DNA of 64,000 nucleotides from contig KQ965836.1 of NCBI GenBank assembly GCA_001574975.1, positions 70,548 through 134,547 of the forward strand, read 5' to 3'. The notes under the pieces were generated by a model that saw only the letters and a list, made by a program, of their open reading frames with translations, was not told where the DNA came from and did not search any database. Shown piece after piece: positions 1-12,389 of this stretch (positions are counted from its first letter, which is position 1; each line of letters starts with the position of its first letter). The position numbers were made by a program, and so were the translations under genes. The DNA is from Gonapodya prolifera JEL478. Taxonomy: Eukaryota; Monoblepharomycota; Monoblepharidomycetes; Monoblepharidales; Gonapodyaceae.

Positions 1-709
1 CCCACACCGTCCCCAGAGAACTCAGACAGGGACGAAGACTCTTACTCTGATGAGGATGGAGACGATCAAGAGGGCGCATTTCCTTCCGTGGACACGAGCA
101 TCATCGACGAGGTGAGCCGAGTGCTGAGGGATCGCAAACCCCCCACGAGCCGCCCACACTGACAGAGAGGTCCCCGTTTTGCATGATGTTTCGGTGACGG
201 CTCTTGAAGACGTTTTTCTACCAGCTGCTAGGAATGGATGAGGACGAAAAGGAGCGGGAGTGCAGTTCGGGCATTGTCTTGAGCTTCTTCGAGCAAGCCA
301 GGACAAAGTTCGCCGAAATGGAACAAGAATTGTGGGTTCGTCGGATGTTTTCTGTGGCCTCGTGGTGCTCATGCCCTCTGTTGCAATTACTTTGCGTGCG
401 TTGTGTATGTGCCGGACAATCGGTTGCGAACTATGTGGGGTCGCCGTGGGCAATTATTCAAGGGAGAAAGCCGACATCGAGGCTATCGGGAAGATGGGCC
501 ATTTCTTGAAGAGCAGCGCAGCGTACGTCGGGCTCAAAACGGTCCGGGCGTCCTGCGAGGAACTGCAGCACCTGGGGAAGTTGACTAACAACGACCAACC
601 CGTGACGAAGGAGAAAGCATTGAAAATTGCCAAAGACATTATCGAGCGAGCAAAGGGGGAACTTGTGGAGGCTCAGGGTGAACTGTCACGGTTCTATGAA
701 TTCGATTAG
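1..709 (+). CDS. YPD1: YPD1-like histidine phosphotransfer (HPt) protein, 5' partial
   Basis: Phosphorelay intermediate that takes phosphate from a hybrid histidine kinase and passes it to response regulators (the osmotic/oxidative stress pathway in fungi). Three exons are visible: 1-111 (open at the left edge, acidic Ser/Asp-rich), about 193-330, and about 469-709. The reading frame stays in phase across both GT..AG introns. The helix carrying the phosphorylated histidine reads MGHFLKSSAAYVGLKTV, matching the HPt signature HFLKGSS with one Gly to Ser change, and is followed by SCEELQHLGKL. The segment GIVLSFFEQARTKFAEMEQEL before it matches the family's first helices. The C-terminus is a predicted helix ending FYEFD. 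The start codon lies outside the window. Family assignment is firm; the pathway is inferred from homologues. Confidence 0.88.
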
Positions 710-837
710 GTGGCCGTTCACACTGCGCGGTAATCGAGAAGCGAACAAGTGGCACGTTAAGCAGTTGTTTACATCAGAGCAATTTTGAGTGTGTGTGCAG
801 AGTAGACTGTCAATTCATTCCGATATCCTGGTTCCGT

Positions 838-3449
838 TCATGTGTAACTGTACTTGGGCCCTCCTCCGTTTTCTGGAACCGTCCAGTCGATGTTCTGAAA
901 GAAGGCTCGTCAAAATTGATACAAAACAGTTAAAAACGGAATCGCCACTCTTACCTGGCTTGGGTCCTTGATATCGCAAGTCTTGCAATGGACACAATTT
1001 GTGAAATTAATCTGAAGCCGCTTGGGCGCGGCCGGTGCCGAGGGGTCAGCAGGGTCCGAAACAACGTGCGGAGAGGCGTGGTCGTCGACGTACTCGTAGA
1101 CGCCAGCTGAAAATGGAGTTTGAATGACATTGAACAACACGCGATATAACTTTCACCACGCACCTGGGCAGAACTTCGCCTCGGGGCCCCCGTAGACACC
1201 AAAGTTACGCTCGACCATCTCCTGCTGCCCTCTCTGAAGACGAAGGTGAGGCACCTACAAATTTCGACGATATGAGAGGTAGAAACTGGGTCCTTGAGTA
1301 TGAGCGGTGACTAGGTACCTGGTCCTCTGCGTGACCGGTGTTTGCTCGACTGAGGTTCTCCAGCAGGTCGAACGTCAAAACGCCATCAGGTTTAGGATAA
1401 ACAGGTGGCTTGCTGTCTTTCGCCGGCTTGAGGGTTTCGTGATCCGGCTTCCCGTGTTGCAGCGTCCATGGGACGCGTCCTGTAATTTTAGAGGGGTGTA
1501 CGACTCAACATGAGCTGTTAAATTTTCGTCCGCGATTGTATTTCGCTCACCTTTGAAAATGTATGTGTCGAGCGCCGAGTACAGCATGAAGCCGTACAGT
1601 CGCAGCGGGTTGTGCCACGACGGTCTCACGTTGCGCACTTGGTAGAGCTCGTCGTAGACCCACGAGGACTGGAAGCGCTCGTTGTACTCGGTCGGGTGGA
1701 TGGGGGTGTCGGGAGATAAGGACTCGGCGTCAGAACCCGAGAGAGAAGCGTACGCGGATTCCGCGGCCATGATACCTGTGATATAGATGATGATTGATGC
1801 AGTTAAGTAACCTTGCTGGTTCAGGTACACAAGGCACAAGAAGCTTTTTACACACCCGTCTTCATCGCGTTGTGCGTCCCTTTGATCTTGGGCATGTTCA
1901 GCGTTCCAGCAGAATCTCCCACAATCAAGCCACCTTTGACCACCATCTGCGGCAAGCTCTGCAGTCCGCCCTCAACCAGTGCCCGAGCGCCGTAGCTAAC
2001 CACCTTGCCACCCTCCAGGTACTTCCGAATCTGCGGGTGGGTCTTGTGCTTCTGGAACTCCTTGTAGGGGCTCAAGTAAGGGTTTTCGTAGTCCAGCCCG
2101 ATCACCATGCCGATCGAAATGATGTTGGGCTCCATGTGGTACATCCATGTGCCGCTGTATGTCCGGTGGTCGACGGGCCATCCGACAGTGTGGGCGACGA
2201 GACCGGGTTGGAAGTGAGGGTGGTCTTCGGGCACTTCCCACACCTGATAGCGGCGGCGTTGACTTCTAACACGGTCGCAACACAACTGGTCGAGAGCTGT
2301 ATCCTCACCTCCTTGATTCCGATACCGTATGTCTGGAACTTGCCCTCCTCCCGCAACCCGAGCTTCTTGATGAGTTTCTTTGTAAGGCTTCCGTGACACC
2401 CCTCAGCGAATACCGTCAGTTTCGCGTGGATCTCCATACCCCGCGCAAAGGTGTCCTTTGGAACACCAGAACGGGAGATGCCAGAGTCAGCGGTGGCAAT
2501 ACCGCGGACAGAGTCATCGGGGTTGTAAAGGATCTACGGGTGTGCGAAGTGAAGAGATTGGGGAATCCACCGCATGACGTGTCCAACGGCAACCCACCTC
2601 GCTCGCAGAAATTCCAGCGTACACCTCCACCCCCGCCTCCTCCGCGCGCTCTCCCAGCCATTTCACAACCTGCTGCAAACTGACGATGTAATTTCCCTTG
2701 TTATTGAGGGACGGAGGGTGGGGAAGAGGAATGGCGTGTTTCGAGGTGAGGAACCAGAAGTGATCCTCAGTAGCGGGAGTGGTGAGGGGCGCGCCCATGT
2801 CGGCCCAATCGGGGAAGAGCTCAGAGAGAGCTCTGGGCTCAATGACCGCGCCAGAGAGGGTGTGGGCGCCTGCGTGTCATGGAATTAGTCTCTCGTATTT
2901 CATTCGCGGAAATTTGTTCCGTCATCGAACAAAACGTCCGCACTCACCAATCTCCGACGCCTTCTCCACCACGACCACTCTGATTTCCTTGCCGTCCTTC
3001 TCAGCAAGCTGCTTCAGCTTGATAGCAGCCGAGAGACCGGCCGGCCCGCCTCCAACAATCACGACGTCGACCTCGTCCACATCACGCGGAGATGCGAGCA
3101 GCTCACGCTGCTCTTCGGTCAGGCTATCACTGGCGATGGTCGCGAGGGGTCGTGACGCTCCGGCGGGAAGGTGATGGTGCGTCACCAGTGTCTTTGCCGA
3201 AAACAGGGACATCGCACGGACGGAGGTCCCTGTGGACATTACGCCGTGATGGTCCGGATGATTCCTCAGTGATGCGATCCATCGCGTCTGCGTCTGCGTT
3301 CGTTCCACACGGCTCGGAATTCGCGCACCTAAGGACGACGGAAGCGACCGTCGCGTGCGCAAAGCAGCTGCGGCTGCTTGTGGAAGCATTGAAAGACACG
3401 ATGCTGCGTGTGATGGCTTCGGTGCCACGGCGGCGTGAATCGGCGGCAT
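838..3449 (-). CDS. Electron transfer flavoprotein-ubiquinone oxidoreductase, mitochondrial
   Basis: Inner-membrane enzyme that moves electrons from ETF (fatty-acid and amino-acid oxidation) to ubiquinone, using FAD and a 4Fe-4S cluster. The N-terminus from 3449 is Ala/Ser/Arg-rich with few acidic residues, as expected for a mitochondrial presequence. It is followed by the dinucleotide-binding motif [14 protein letters not shown] near 3050. Middle exons carry family blocks such as [31 protein letters not shown] and [19 protein letters not shown]. The C-terminal ferredoxin-like part has [15 protein letters not shown] at about 960-1010. A last short exon (about 838-890) adds [15 protein letters not shown] and ends in Tyr-Thr, replacing the usual Asn-Gly-Met tail. 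At least six short introns interrupt the gene. It is convergent with the YPD1-like gene, 128 bp away. The exact start is the first in-frame Met of the open exon and could be slightly internal. Confidence 0.93.
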
Positions 3450-3859
3450 GGTTCCGTTTTTCGTGACGATGAATGGACCGAACCGGGAGAAAAGCTCGTG
3501 TAAACTGCGGTCCGTGTACGGTCAACGTCGGGAGGACAACTGCCGTTGCTCGAGCTGATTTCTGTATCTCTTTCTTGATTTAATGCTCGCTGGTGTGGAA
3601 TAATAAGTTTTGTTCCTCCCGACCCAACCTTTGTGCCATCAAATCCCTCCATGTCGTCATGTCGTCATGGCAATACGATGGTTGCACAGTTGGCGTAACA
3701 CCAGTACACAATCACGTACTCATAGGCTCAAGGTTTGATTGGCGTTCTAATAATAAAGTGAATCTTTGGGGTTCTCTTCTATTATAATAACATGTGTTTG
3801 GATACTGAATGTGACGGCTTGCAGAAAATCATGACAGGAAAATGAATACGCTGAAATAT

Positions 3860-6557
3860 CTACATCAAACGGTGCTTCGTGCGAGTACCGTTGTGCAGGC
3901 ACCAGACTCCGCAAGCGAGAGCAAGGATCCAGAAGATAAAGCCCAAGCCGAAATTGCCCCCTGGAATGTATGTCGTGAGAAAGGGAGGACGACATATGCT
4001 CAATTGCCTCTTTGCTCAACTCACAGTAGTATTTAACATAGCATGCGTCAGGATTTGTCTTCGCCATTACCCCTGGAACAAGCTCCACTGGGAGTGGAAA
4101 GTCTGGTCCGAACCAGCCTTGTCCGATCATACACATCTGGAGCGTCGAATCATCTTAGCCCACGAGGAAAAGGAGTTACAAAAAACACTCTCCCACGTAC
4201 CGTGTATTGCTCGGGGTCAAGGTATTTGGTCCACGGGATCAACTTGTTCACACTGTCGAAAGCACCCGAGAACATGGAGGCTGGAAGGATCATGGACACC
4301 GCCATGAGAATGACCGCCGCTCCCATGTGTGGAATCAATGCTCCTACGGCAAGAGCGCAAATAACAAAGTACATCCTGTCAGGTGAGGGATCCTGGTGAA
4401 CAACTCCAACGTGTTCTGTCAGTGATTACTTGGGCACTCACGAGAACTGCATTCCTGCGAGCATAAAGTGGCCCGGGTTTTGCACTCCGACAGTTCCCCA
4501 GTAGATTAATCCGTCAATGACCGCAAAGAGGGCGTGGAAGATACCCCAGACTGTGAATCGGGCAAAGAACATCGTGGACGCCCTGTACATAAATGCCGCG
4601 CGCTCTCGCTTGATTGTAAGTCGGTTTTCGAGGAACACTGGTATTGGGACTGTTCCCGATAGGAAAGAAATACTACAGAGGTAGAAAAACATGAAACCGA
4701 AACTGGGTGCCGGGTGGTGAATGACGTGAGATTGGTATTTTGCAAAGAGGACGGGATGCTCCAAAAGGGACCTACAAGTTTGTAATTCCATTCAGCTTTT
4801 CGGTCTCCAGCCTCCAGAATATCACCGAGAATACAAGGAGCGTGGCGACCGCACCAGAAACTGCAAAGCAAGGCACGAGGGTTAACTCAGACTGCGAAAA
4901 AGATCCCCTGGTCGCGATGTGAAGCCTTACCTCGGACACCAATAAGAAGTTTGTCGCGGACCAGAAGCGTCCAGGAAAGTTTGAGGAGCACCATATACTC
5001 TGTGAACGGGTCTAGTGCAAGTGACGTTTCCAAATCCGCAGCGACGTTCTTGATTTGGGATGCCCCCGTTGCTGCTCATTTGCAACATTTTAGCGATCGC
5101 ACTACTGCACGGAGACACGAAGGGCACGGCGCAACCTACCCATTCGAGACATCCCCTTCTTCCCGTCGCTACCGTGCCACGCCGCCGCGAACTTTTCGAT
5201 CCGCTCCGTGCTCTCCTTTTCAAGCTCATCCGTTCGATGATCGGGCGTGACAATGTCCAACCAGAAGTCGCTTGGGTTGACCTTGTTTGGTGTCGGGAAC
5301 CCTAGCTTGGAAAAGTGCTGCTGGGCCTCGTCGACTGTTCCGGTAAAGACCACCTGGCCCTGTGAGAGAATTATGAGCTTGTCAAACAGGGCGAGGATGT
5401 TTTCGCGCGGTTGGTGGATCGACATGATGCAGATTTGTTCTTCACGAGTGGTGATGGCTGTGTGAAGGGGGGAGATTGAGCGTGGGGTCGTGCGATAAGG
5501 CACGAGCCCCGGAAGCCTCACCACGCAAGTACTGGACGACGTTCATGGCTGTGAAGCTGTCGAGACCCGACGTGGGCTGTGGCCACGTGATCACGAGTAG
5601 AACAGCAGGATCGGCGTCAGAATTCAAATATTAATGTCGCGAGCACATTGCGAGAAACATACCTCATCAAGAAACAATATTTCTGGGTGATTGAGCTTGA
5701 ATAGAGTGATTGGAATAATTCAGCATTTGTTTTGCATGAGAGGTTTCCGTTGTCTCAAAACATACCATGGACACCGCAATTGCAAGACGTTTTTTCTGCC
5801 CCGTAGAGATGCCCTTGGAGAACCTTTCGGGGTTGCCAACGATGACATCCTTGCAGACGGTCAGACCAAGCTACCGGTACAACACCCAAACCCACGTCAG
5901 AAATTCATCTAAGTCAATCGTTCCTCACTTCAAGGCTCGCGCCACCCACCTGTTGCATGACATCGTCCACCCGCTTCCGCCTCTCTTCCGCAGAGGCCCC
6001 CTTGAGCTTGAAGCTGGCACTATAGTCGAGCGTTTCCGCGACGGTCAAGTCCCCAAAGAAGCAATCCAACTGCTCGACGAAGCCGTACAGCCACGGCCAC
6101 TGTTTGTGCTCTCGTGGCTTGCTGTTGAATGTAATGACGCCGTCGAGAGTCCCCTCGGCGAAGCGGCCGCTGAGAATGTTGAGGAGCGTTGTTTTCTGCA
6201 GGCGTATGCAGGGAGCGTTAGCGGTGGATTGAAAAACAAGAAAAGAGAAAAGAGATGGATAGATGGATATGGAGACGTACCCCGGATCCAGATCCGCCCA
6301 TGACCGCGACCATTTCGCCCGATCGGGCAACCCCACTGACACTGCGGAGGATAGCCTTGTCGGTCTTGGTCTTGTCGGTGACGGTGTAGCTCAGGTCGGT
6401 CCATCGAAGCGTCGAGCGCTTTTTCTCGCTGTCGCTCGTCTTTCGGCGAAATAACGTTCTGCGTCAGAAGTATTTTGTCAGGGGGAACCGGACAGCAACG
6501 CACCTCGAAATCGTCCTTCAGCGGTGCGAGGTCAATGACGGTGCTCTGTTCGGACAT
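3860..6557 (-). CDS. ABCG-family half-transporter
   Basis: ATP-driven membrane transporter of the ABCG (white/BCRP) subfamily, with the nucleotide-binding domain first and the membrane domain second. Start MSEQSTVIDLAPLKDDFEV is at 6557. The next exon reads LRWTDLSYTVTDKTKTDKA into Walker A (GGSGSG split by an intron before KTTLLNIL, about 6190-6290). The signature region is FSKGISTGQKKRLAIA (about 5780-5830), and Walker B ILFLDE is joined across an intron to PTSGLDSFTAMNVVQYL (about 5530-5680). The H-loop region is CIMSIHQPRENILALFDKL. Hydrophobic segments fill 3860-4870, and the last exon holds a final TM helix (GLGFIFWILALACGVW) then a short basic tail ending RLM. The last intron (about 3964-4024) is needed to keep the TM frame. 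About ten introns are present. The substrate cannot be told from sequence. Confidence 0.9.
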
Positions 6558-7439
6558 CGTTGCGAGACCGTTCCGGGCAATTGGGGGTATGAGCAGATGT
6601 GGGGCATTTATATTGCGGGACAAGGGTGAGATGGGGGCTGTGGCCGATGCTGCAAGCACTATATTTCAAGCAGCTATATGTATTTGTGAAGCAGGGGGTC
6701 GCGAGAACAGTTCGCGCACGAAGCAATCCTCTCAATCCTTGGTGCAATATGTGCATATGTGGATGTGGATGTGGTGCTCGGGTTTCAACACTGAGTGCCT
6801 TTCGTTCAGAGAGTCTTGCGACGGTGGAACTCCAACTGCGGGAATAATGGAAACGCAGTGGGAATAGAGGGGGACGACGACGTTCTTTTCTCGTCTATTG
6901 TAATCGTAAAAATACGTGGATATAAAGCTGTGCCCTGTAGGAGATGCGCTCTTGGCTGACCGTTGGATAGAGTACAACACCGCGTTCCGAGATCAACCTT
7001 GGACGAATGTGCAGCTGACGAAATGGGTATTTCTTGCCATTGTATTGGTGCATCTCTTTTTGTGGGCCGACCCCTCTGCCAATATCCGTTCAGCGTGGAA
7101 AATAAATGATGCCAAACTTAGGGCACGTCCTGCAGGTGTGCACATCTAAACCCGCGGCCACAGCAGCTAATACCCAACACTCATACTACTCTATATATTC
7201 CACATTAGTGGATGTCAGTGTGACATCTGCTGCACCATTACTTCACCACCCTAAGCCCACACCCTGGCAAATGGTAAGTTTGCATGTTGACCATGACATG
7301 GCATCCCCCCCCCTCCCCCTATCTCCTCCTCCATGTTGGCTGCGTTGCTGTTGCCTGTCTCCTGGTGATGTCCCAGTGGTTTCAGGCTTGGCGGGGCTGG
7401 TACAGTGGGGTGTTCCATGTAAAATTGTGACAATGACTC
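6558..7439. other. Intergenic region between ABCG gene and retrotransposon remnant
   Basis: No gene with homology or convincing exon structure is visible. The stretch contains the ABCG promoter side (6558-7000). At 7081-7105 is a segment, ATATCCGTTCAGCGTGGAAA, that is nearly repeated at 10581-10605 beyond the other end of the retrotransposon remnant. A C-rich low-complexity tract lies at 7300-7335. Confidence 0.5.
7081..7105 (+). repeat. Left copy of short repeat flanking the chromovirus remnant
   Basis: The segment ATATCCGTTCAGCGTGGAAA followed by ATAA is matched at 10581-10605 by ATATCTGTTCAGTGTGGAAA followed by ATAA, differing by two C/T transitions. Both are in the same orientation on either side of the element remains, so they may be relics of LTR sequence or of a flanking duplication. 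No longer similarity could be followed by eye. Confidence 0.4.
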
Positions 7440-10400
7440 TCATGCATTGTCCAAATGGTCAAGCGGTTCCCAGGTGCACTCCTTGACGCCATTGCCCATC
7501 CAGTCCACTACCCATTCAAATTTCTGCCCATGTTTCTGGACATTGCAGGATTCTCTTAACCGTCCGTTCACACTCCAACTGATCATTGTAACAAGTAGAA
7601 GGGGGGTTTGGTGGTATGCATCTGGGGATTTTGCTTGCAATGTATGGTTCTAGTAAGGAGCATGGAAGACATTATGAATTTGAAGGTACAATGGCAGAGC
7701 TAAATGGAAGGTGCCGGGTCCAAGTTGGTCCGTGATTACATAGGGTCCAATCTTCCAATAGTCCAGCTTTTCCAACAAGCAATGTGTTTTCAGGTTCCGT
7801 GTAAGGAGCCAGACTTGATCTCCTGCCTTGAAGGGAGGTGCCATCTGGTGTTTGTTTGCTTCACATGCCATAGCCTCTTTGGCACAGGTTAAGTGCTGAT
7901 GTAAGCATTCCAAACACTGCTTTTATGTTAGCGACAAGAGTTTCTGCATCCTGAGATGGTGAAGATACTGGAAGAGGGGAGAATGGTTCAGCAATGGGAT
8001 GATGTACTGTTGCCACAAAGAATGGTGTCACCTTGGTGGACTCATTAATTGCATTGTTGCAACTGAACTTGGCAAGTGAGAGGAGTTGTACCCAACCCTC
8101 TTGCTTGGAGTTGGTCTACTGCCTCAGAAAGGTTTCCATGACTTGGTTTGCTTGCTCTACCTGGCTGTTAACTTCCAGAAGAAATGCAGTTGTTTGTGCA
8201 GGTTTGGCACCAAGAGCTGCCCAGAATGTATCCCAAAAGGCTAGAGGTGAACTGAGGTCTGTGATCTGAAGTGATCTGGAGTGGTGCTCCATGCAGTTGG
8301 TAGACATGGTGGATGTAGAGTTGTGCTGCCTATTCCACCAAACAGTCATCTTGGCAAGCAATCCAATGTACTCCTCTAGTGTACTGACATACCACCATAA
8401 GAATGGTGTTGTACTCAACACCATTGAGATCCTTCAATGGTGGTACCCCAGTCATGAAGTCCACCAATACGCTTGTCCACAGCACATCCGGAATTGGGAG
8501 TGGTGGTTTGACTTGACTTGCTGGCATGAGTCACAGCACTGTACATAGTGGCATATGTCATGTGGCATCCCAGGCCATGAAACTACATCCTGTTTTAGGA
8601 AGTCCAGGGTTCTTGCAAGTTGCAACCCCCAGATGGCCTCAATACAGTGGGTCATAATCTGAGCAAATGAGTTCTACCTGGTTGGGAGTTGGGCCTCTGA
8701 TCAGTGCCTTTAGCATGGTGTCAATTGTTGAGAGTTAGAAGGAGGGAGCCTCAGAGTTGACCAATGTGGGTGGTAAGTTCTCATCAGCATCAGCAATCAA
8801 TGCTGGGAGTGGTCTGGGCTTGCTCTTGTGAGGCATGTGGGGGGAAAACCTGTTTTCAAGGGTGGTTACGGGGGATCTGCATTTGTGAATCCACCCTGGT
8901 GCACTTTGGATCTCCTGAGCCTTCTCCACTGCTATGTCTGCCAAGCATGGTGCTGCATATTCAGGGCAAGGGAGGAAGTGGTCAGCTGGATGTTGAAGTT
9001 CCAACAACCATTGCACTAGCCAAGGACTGAGGTGATATGACTCCAAGAATTGGACAAGGGTGTGGTGGTTGGTACAGACAAGAATCTTCTCCACAGTGTC
9101 CATGAGATAATGTCACCAGTGCCGGAAGGCATCAACTAACACCATGATCTCTTTGTTGTTTATTGAGTAATTATGTTCCAGTCCACTGAGCTTTTGAGAC
9201 CAAAATTCAATCAGCTTGAGTAGTCTAGAGTTGGGATCTGTTGTAGGAGGGCTGCTCCCATACTGTATAGCAATGCATTGGTGTATAGGACAAACTTTCA
9301 CAAGTGGTTGGGAGGTTGCAGTACTGGTGGAGATGTGATCAGGCAACATAATTCATTCCAAGCCTGTTCCTGGCACTTTGTTGTTTTGGAAGATCTTGGT
9401 CATTTGAATAAGTTGAAGTGGCTCAACCATTGTAGAATAGTTTGGGATGAAGTGCACACAAAACTCCTTCATCCCCAACAGGGACTCAATCAATTTTACC
9501 AAGGTTGGCTTAGGCACCTTGTTTATTTCTCAGATGCTGTAACTCTTATGCCATTGTAACCTGTTATCATGCCACCCGTAGGAATTTTTGAAGCCTCAAA
9601 GATCAATTTATCCCCATTTATGTAGAAGCCAAGGTGTGTTAGCTCAGCAAGTACCAACTTGACCACCTGCCAGTGAATTTCCAATGTTTCTGAGGTGATG
9701 GGACCATCAGTCCATACTCTGAGATCATCCAAATAAGTGTCTGCTGTGCAGGACAAGGTCCATTTTCTGCTGTTTTCCAACCATCCCACATGATGCAAGT
9801 AATGTATTTCCCATCTTGAGTGACAAAAATGTGTAGGTGTTCCAGGTTGCAGTCCACACATATCTGTCAGTATACCTTACAAGGATCAATCTTTGTATGG
9901 TAAGTTTTACCAGCCATCCTGTGGACTAACTTGTGGAGATTTGGTGGCCTGTATCAGTCAGGCTTTACTGCAGTATTCTTCTTTTGAAGATCTAGACAGC
10001 AACAAAACTTTCCAGGTCACTGCTTCTGCATAAACATTATGGTGGCATGGGTGGACTCTACCCAACTTGCAGTAGTCCTGGACAAGTGTATGTACCTTGC
10101 CTGTGTGCCACAGCAGGGGACCGTCAGTATGGTTGACAGGTGCATGGGAATTACATTCTGTTGATCAATTCCAAATGAAAATCCATTCCAGGTCCGTGTA
10201 GAGGAGGGAGTTCTTTCCAAAGATCTGCATCAAACAAGCAGGCTGCATCATGGTAACATTTTGGGACATGGTCAGGGGGGAGGGGGGGTGTAAACTCCGG
10301 TTGGTTTTGGGGATTGGAAAGATTCAAATCTTGTCTGCAGTGAGGCAACTGGATTTGACGTTTGAGGAAATGGGGGAGGGATAGGAGGTGTGAGGGTGCA

Positions 10401-10508
10401 ATCTTTCCAATTCACTTTGGGGTTATGCTTTTGTAGCCAGGAAGTCCTTGGACAAGGTTGCTGGATCCTGTGTCCAACAAATAGGACCAGAGTGCAATAT
10501 CCCAGCAA
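7440..10508 (-). mobile_element. Degenerate Ty3/gypsy chromovirus (LTR retrotransposon) remnant
   Basis: Broken reading frames on the minus strand occur in the order expected for a Ty3 chromovirus polyprotein. From 10508 downward there is the end of the aspartic protease and linker (SWLQKHNPKVNWKDC). The reverse-transcriptase N-terminal half follows (about 10350-9870), then the RT palm with TYLDDLRVW at about 9740, in place of YxDD. An RNase H-like segment (FWSQKLSGLEHNYSINNKE) lies at 9113-9349, an H2C2 integrase zinc-binding segment at 8452-8655 and the integrase core at about 8116-8530. The integrase C-terminal domain (FKAGDQVWLLTRNL) is at 7650-7913. A chromodomain-like tail (FEWVVDWMGNGVKECTWEPL) is at 7440-7640. 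Stops and frameshifts separate the pieces, so it is not functional. Intact LTRs were not found. Base composition here is more A/T-rich and CpG-poor than in neighbouring genes. Confidence 0.85.
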
Positions 10509-10580
10509 TGCCCATTTACAGTGACGGTAAGGGAAGGTGTTTGGTGTGTGATTTTGGGTAAGGGGGAGGAGTTGATCATT

Positions 10581-10605
10581 CAGATATCTGTTCAGTGTGG
10601 AAAAT
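10581..10605 (+). repeat. Right copy of short repeat flanking the chromovirus remnant
   Basis: Partner of the segment at 7081-7105, with two transitions between them. It lies just outside the protease-end coding remains, where the 5' LTR or leader of a minus-strand element would be expected. Confidence 0.4.
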
Positions 10606-10955
10606 AATGTGAATTCCCTGCTTCACACTGAGAGTCGTTCCACGTCCTGTTCTTTTTATGCCACCACCCAACCAGGTGAACTAGTTTCCACCCTCGTGAA
10701 CTCCTACAGTGGCCTAGGACCAACAGCCGTGTTCATCAAGGCCGACAGGGGGCAACACCCACCACCTGCGCACTCACCCATTCATCAATATTCGACGCCT
10801 AATGCCACCACTACAAGTAATCTTATGGTCTCGTCCTTGCCGCCCTTCTTGGCAAGCTGCTTCAGAGTCGGTGCAGGTACATGGCCGGCAAAATGGGCGG
10901 TTAATACAGCACCGTGGTCAACAGCTTCTTCTTGTCCTGCCCCAAGAACAACCAA

Positions 10956-11803
10956 ATGTCCACCACGCCTTCCGCCGAACCCGCACCCGCCCACGCCACC
11001 GACACCGATCCCGCTGCATCGGCTGCTCCCGAGGCCCCGGAGACCCAGGATGGCTCGTCCGGCCAAGGAGCAGGAGCAGAAGTGTCGAAACCGATCCGAG
11101 GAAAACCCGCGTCTGGTGAGTGACGCCGCCACTTTAGCTCTTTGCCGGCAGCCTCCTCAACGTCTTGCCTTGCAATCTTTTGCCTCGTTCACTGGACGCG
11201 CACACGGGGGGAATGAAAGGGCGGGTATGGAAGGAACCGCAGACCCAGCGGCATTCGCTGCGGTACAAGTCCAGAGTGGAGCGAAAGGTGCGTGCTTCTT
11301 GTTGTTTGGTGCGAGGTGCGGAGTGGGGAGTAATTCGCGTCCAGCGGACGCCTCGGTGACCGCTTCGCGCTTCGAGCTGGATAAGTGTATTCCGCTTTGC
11401 TCCGCGGGATAATTGGCCTCAAGCGACGCCTCGCGTCGCTTGACAGCCTCGGTCAGCGCTTCGCGCTTAGGCCTCGGGCTCGCTGCGCTCGGTACTCGAC
11501 TCTACTTCACTCGGCTTCGCCTCGTTCGCTTCGTCTCACGCTCTCCGTCCCTCCCCCTCCCCCCCTCAACAGCCCTGGTCAACCAAAGTCGAAGAACGCA
11601 AACAAACTCAAATCGTCAAAACCGTCGCTGCCGAATTAAAGCGCGAAAAGGACGCCGCGAAAGCCGCTGCCAAGGCGAGGCGCGCGGAGGCTATCAAGAA
11701 AAAGCTCGAGAACGAGAAAAGGGCAGAGGTGACCCAGGTTGTCAGTGCGGCTAAGGTTAAGAGGATGGGCAAGAAGGCTCGCAAGGCGGTTAGGAAGGCG
11801 TGA
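10956..11803 (+). CDS. CGR1: CGR1-like rRNA-processing protein
   Basis: Small basic nucleolar protein of the Cgr1 family, which acts in 60S ribosomal subunit biogenesis. Exons 10956-11115, 11220-11287 and 11573-11803 join in phase. The N-terminus (MSTTPSAEPAPAHATD) is Ala/Pro-rich and disordered. The conserved core begins KPASGRVWKE, spans exon 2 (Arg/Lys-rich), and continues KPWSTKVEERKQTQIVKTV. This matches the family pattern of a Ser-Gly-Arg-x-Trp-Lys block followed by a Trp-Ser-x-Lys block. A long charged coiled-coil helix rich in Lys/Glu/Ala follows, and the tail is KRMGKKARKAVRKA. The second intron (11288-11572, 285 nt) is long because it contains a copy of the dispersed GC-rich repeat family. 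Identification rests on the core motif and overall size (about 150 aa). Confidence 0.82.
11340..11540 (-). repeat. Dispersed GC-rich repeat, copy A, in CGR1 intron 2
   Basis: This copy is read in antisense to the host gene. The hairpin core is at 11447-11477 (CCTCGGTCAGCGCTTCGCGC then TTAGGCCTCGG), with AGCGC/GCGCT stem arms. The other modules are also present in antisense: TTCCGCTTTGCTCCGCGGGA and ATAATTGGCCTC at about 11389-11420. Further GCTTCGC-rich units run to about 11540. See the finding on the repeat family. Confidence 0.75.
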
Positions 11804-12389
11804 GCGAGCGGACGTGAGCGTGGGCGTGGGCGATGGAGGGAGTCGGTGGGACTTGGCTGGCGGCTCTGTGAGTAGAAAGCTGAGATGGTGGACTGCACTT
11901 CGGAGCTATGTTGCCTGTGGAGGTTGAGTTGCTGGACTGGGCTTGTGGTGTGTGTGGAGGGGGAAAGTTGAGTGGGTGGACTCGACCTGGACCTTGGGGT
12001 GTTTGAGCACAGGAGGTGGAGACGGTGGACTTGGCTGGGTGTTGAACGGTTTACTCATCGAATTGCATTCAATTTAATTCATATTATATTGTACATACTC
12101 GAAAGATTCCTTTCGTCGGTGGCTGGATGTCTTCCTGGTAAAATATGCCCATGTCGGGTGAACTCCTCGAAAAGCACTCGAATTAAATTCTCTTTCAATC
12201 ATACATCCACCAACATTATTTGCCGTTGGATACATCACTTGCGCAAACGTCGGGGCAGGGAGCAGAGCTCAGCCTTTTAGATCGGTTAAGTTCAGAATTC
12301 ATCCGGTTGCATCCTTCCCCCAACTCGTCCTGCATCCCACCTGCCTACCCCTTCCTTCCACGCCCCGCCGTCCACCCTCCTGCGCGCGC
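11804..12389. other. Intergenic region after CGR1
   Basis: No gene is evident. GGTGGACTTGGCTGG-like words recur at about 11850-12050 (low-complexity G/T-rich). The AT-rich 12060-12230 part is probably 3' flank and promoter of the next gene. Confidence 0.4.
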
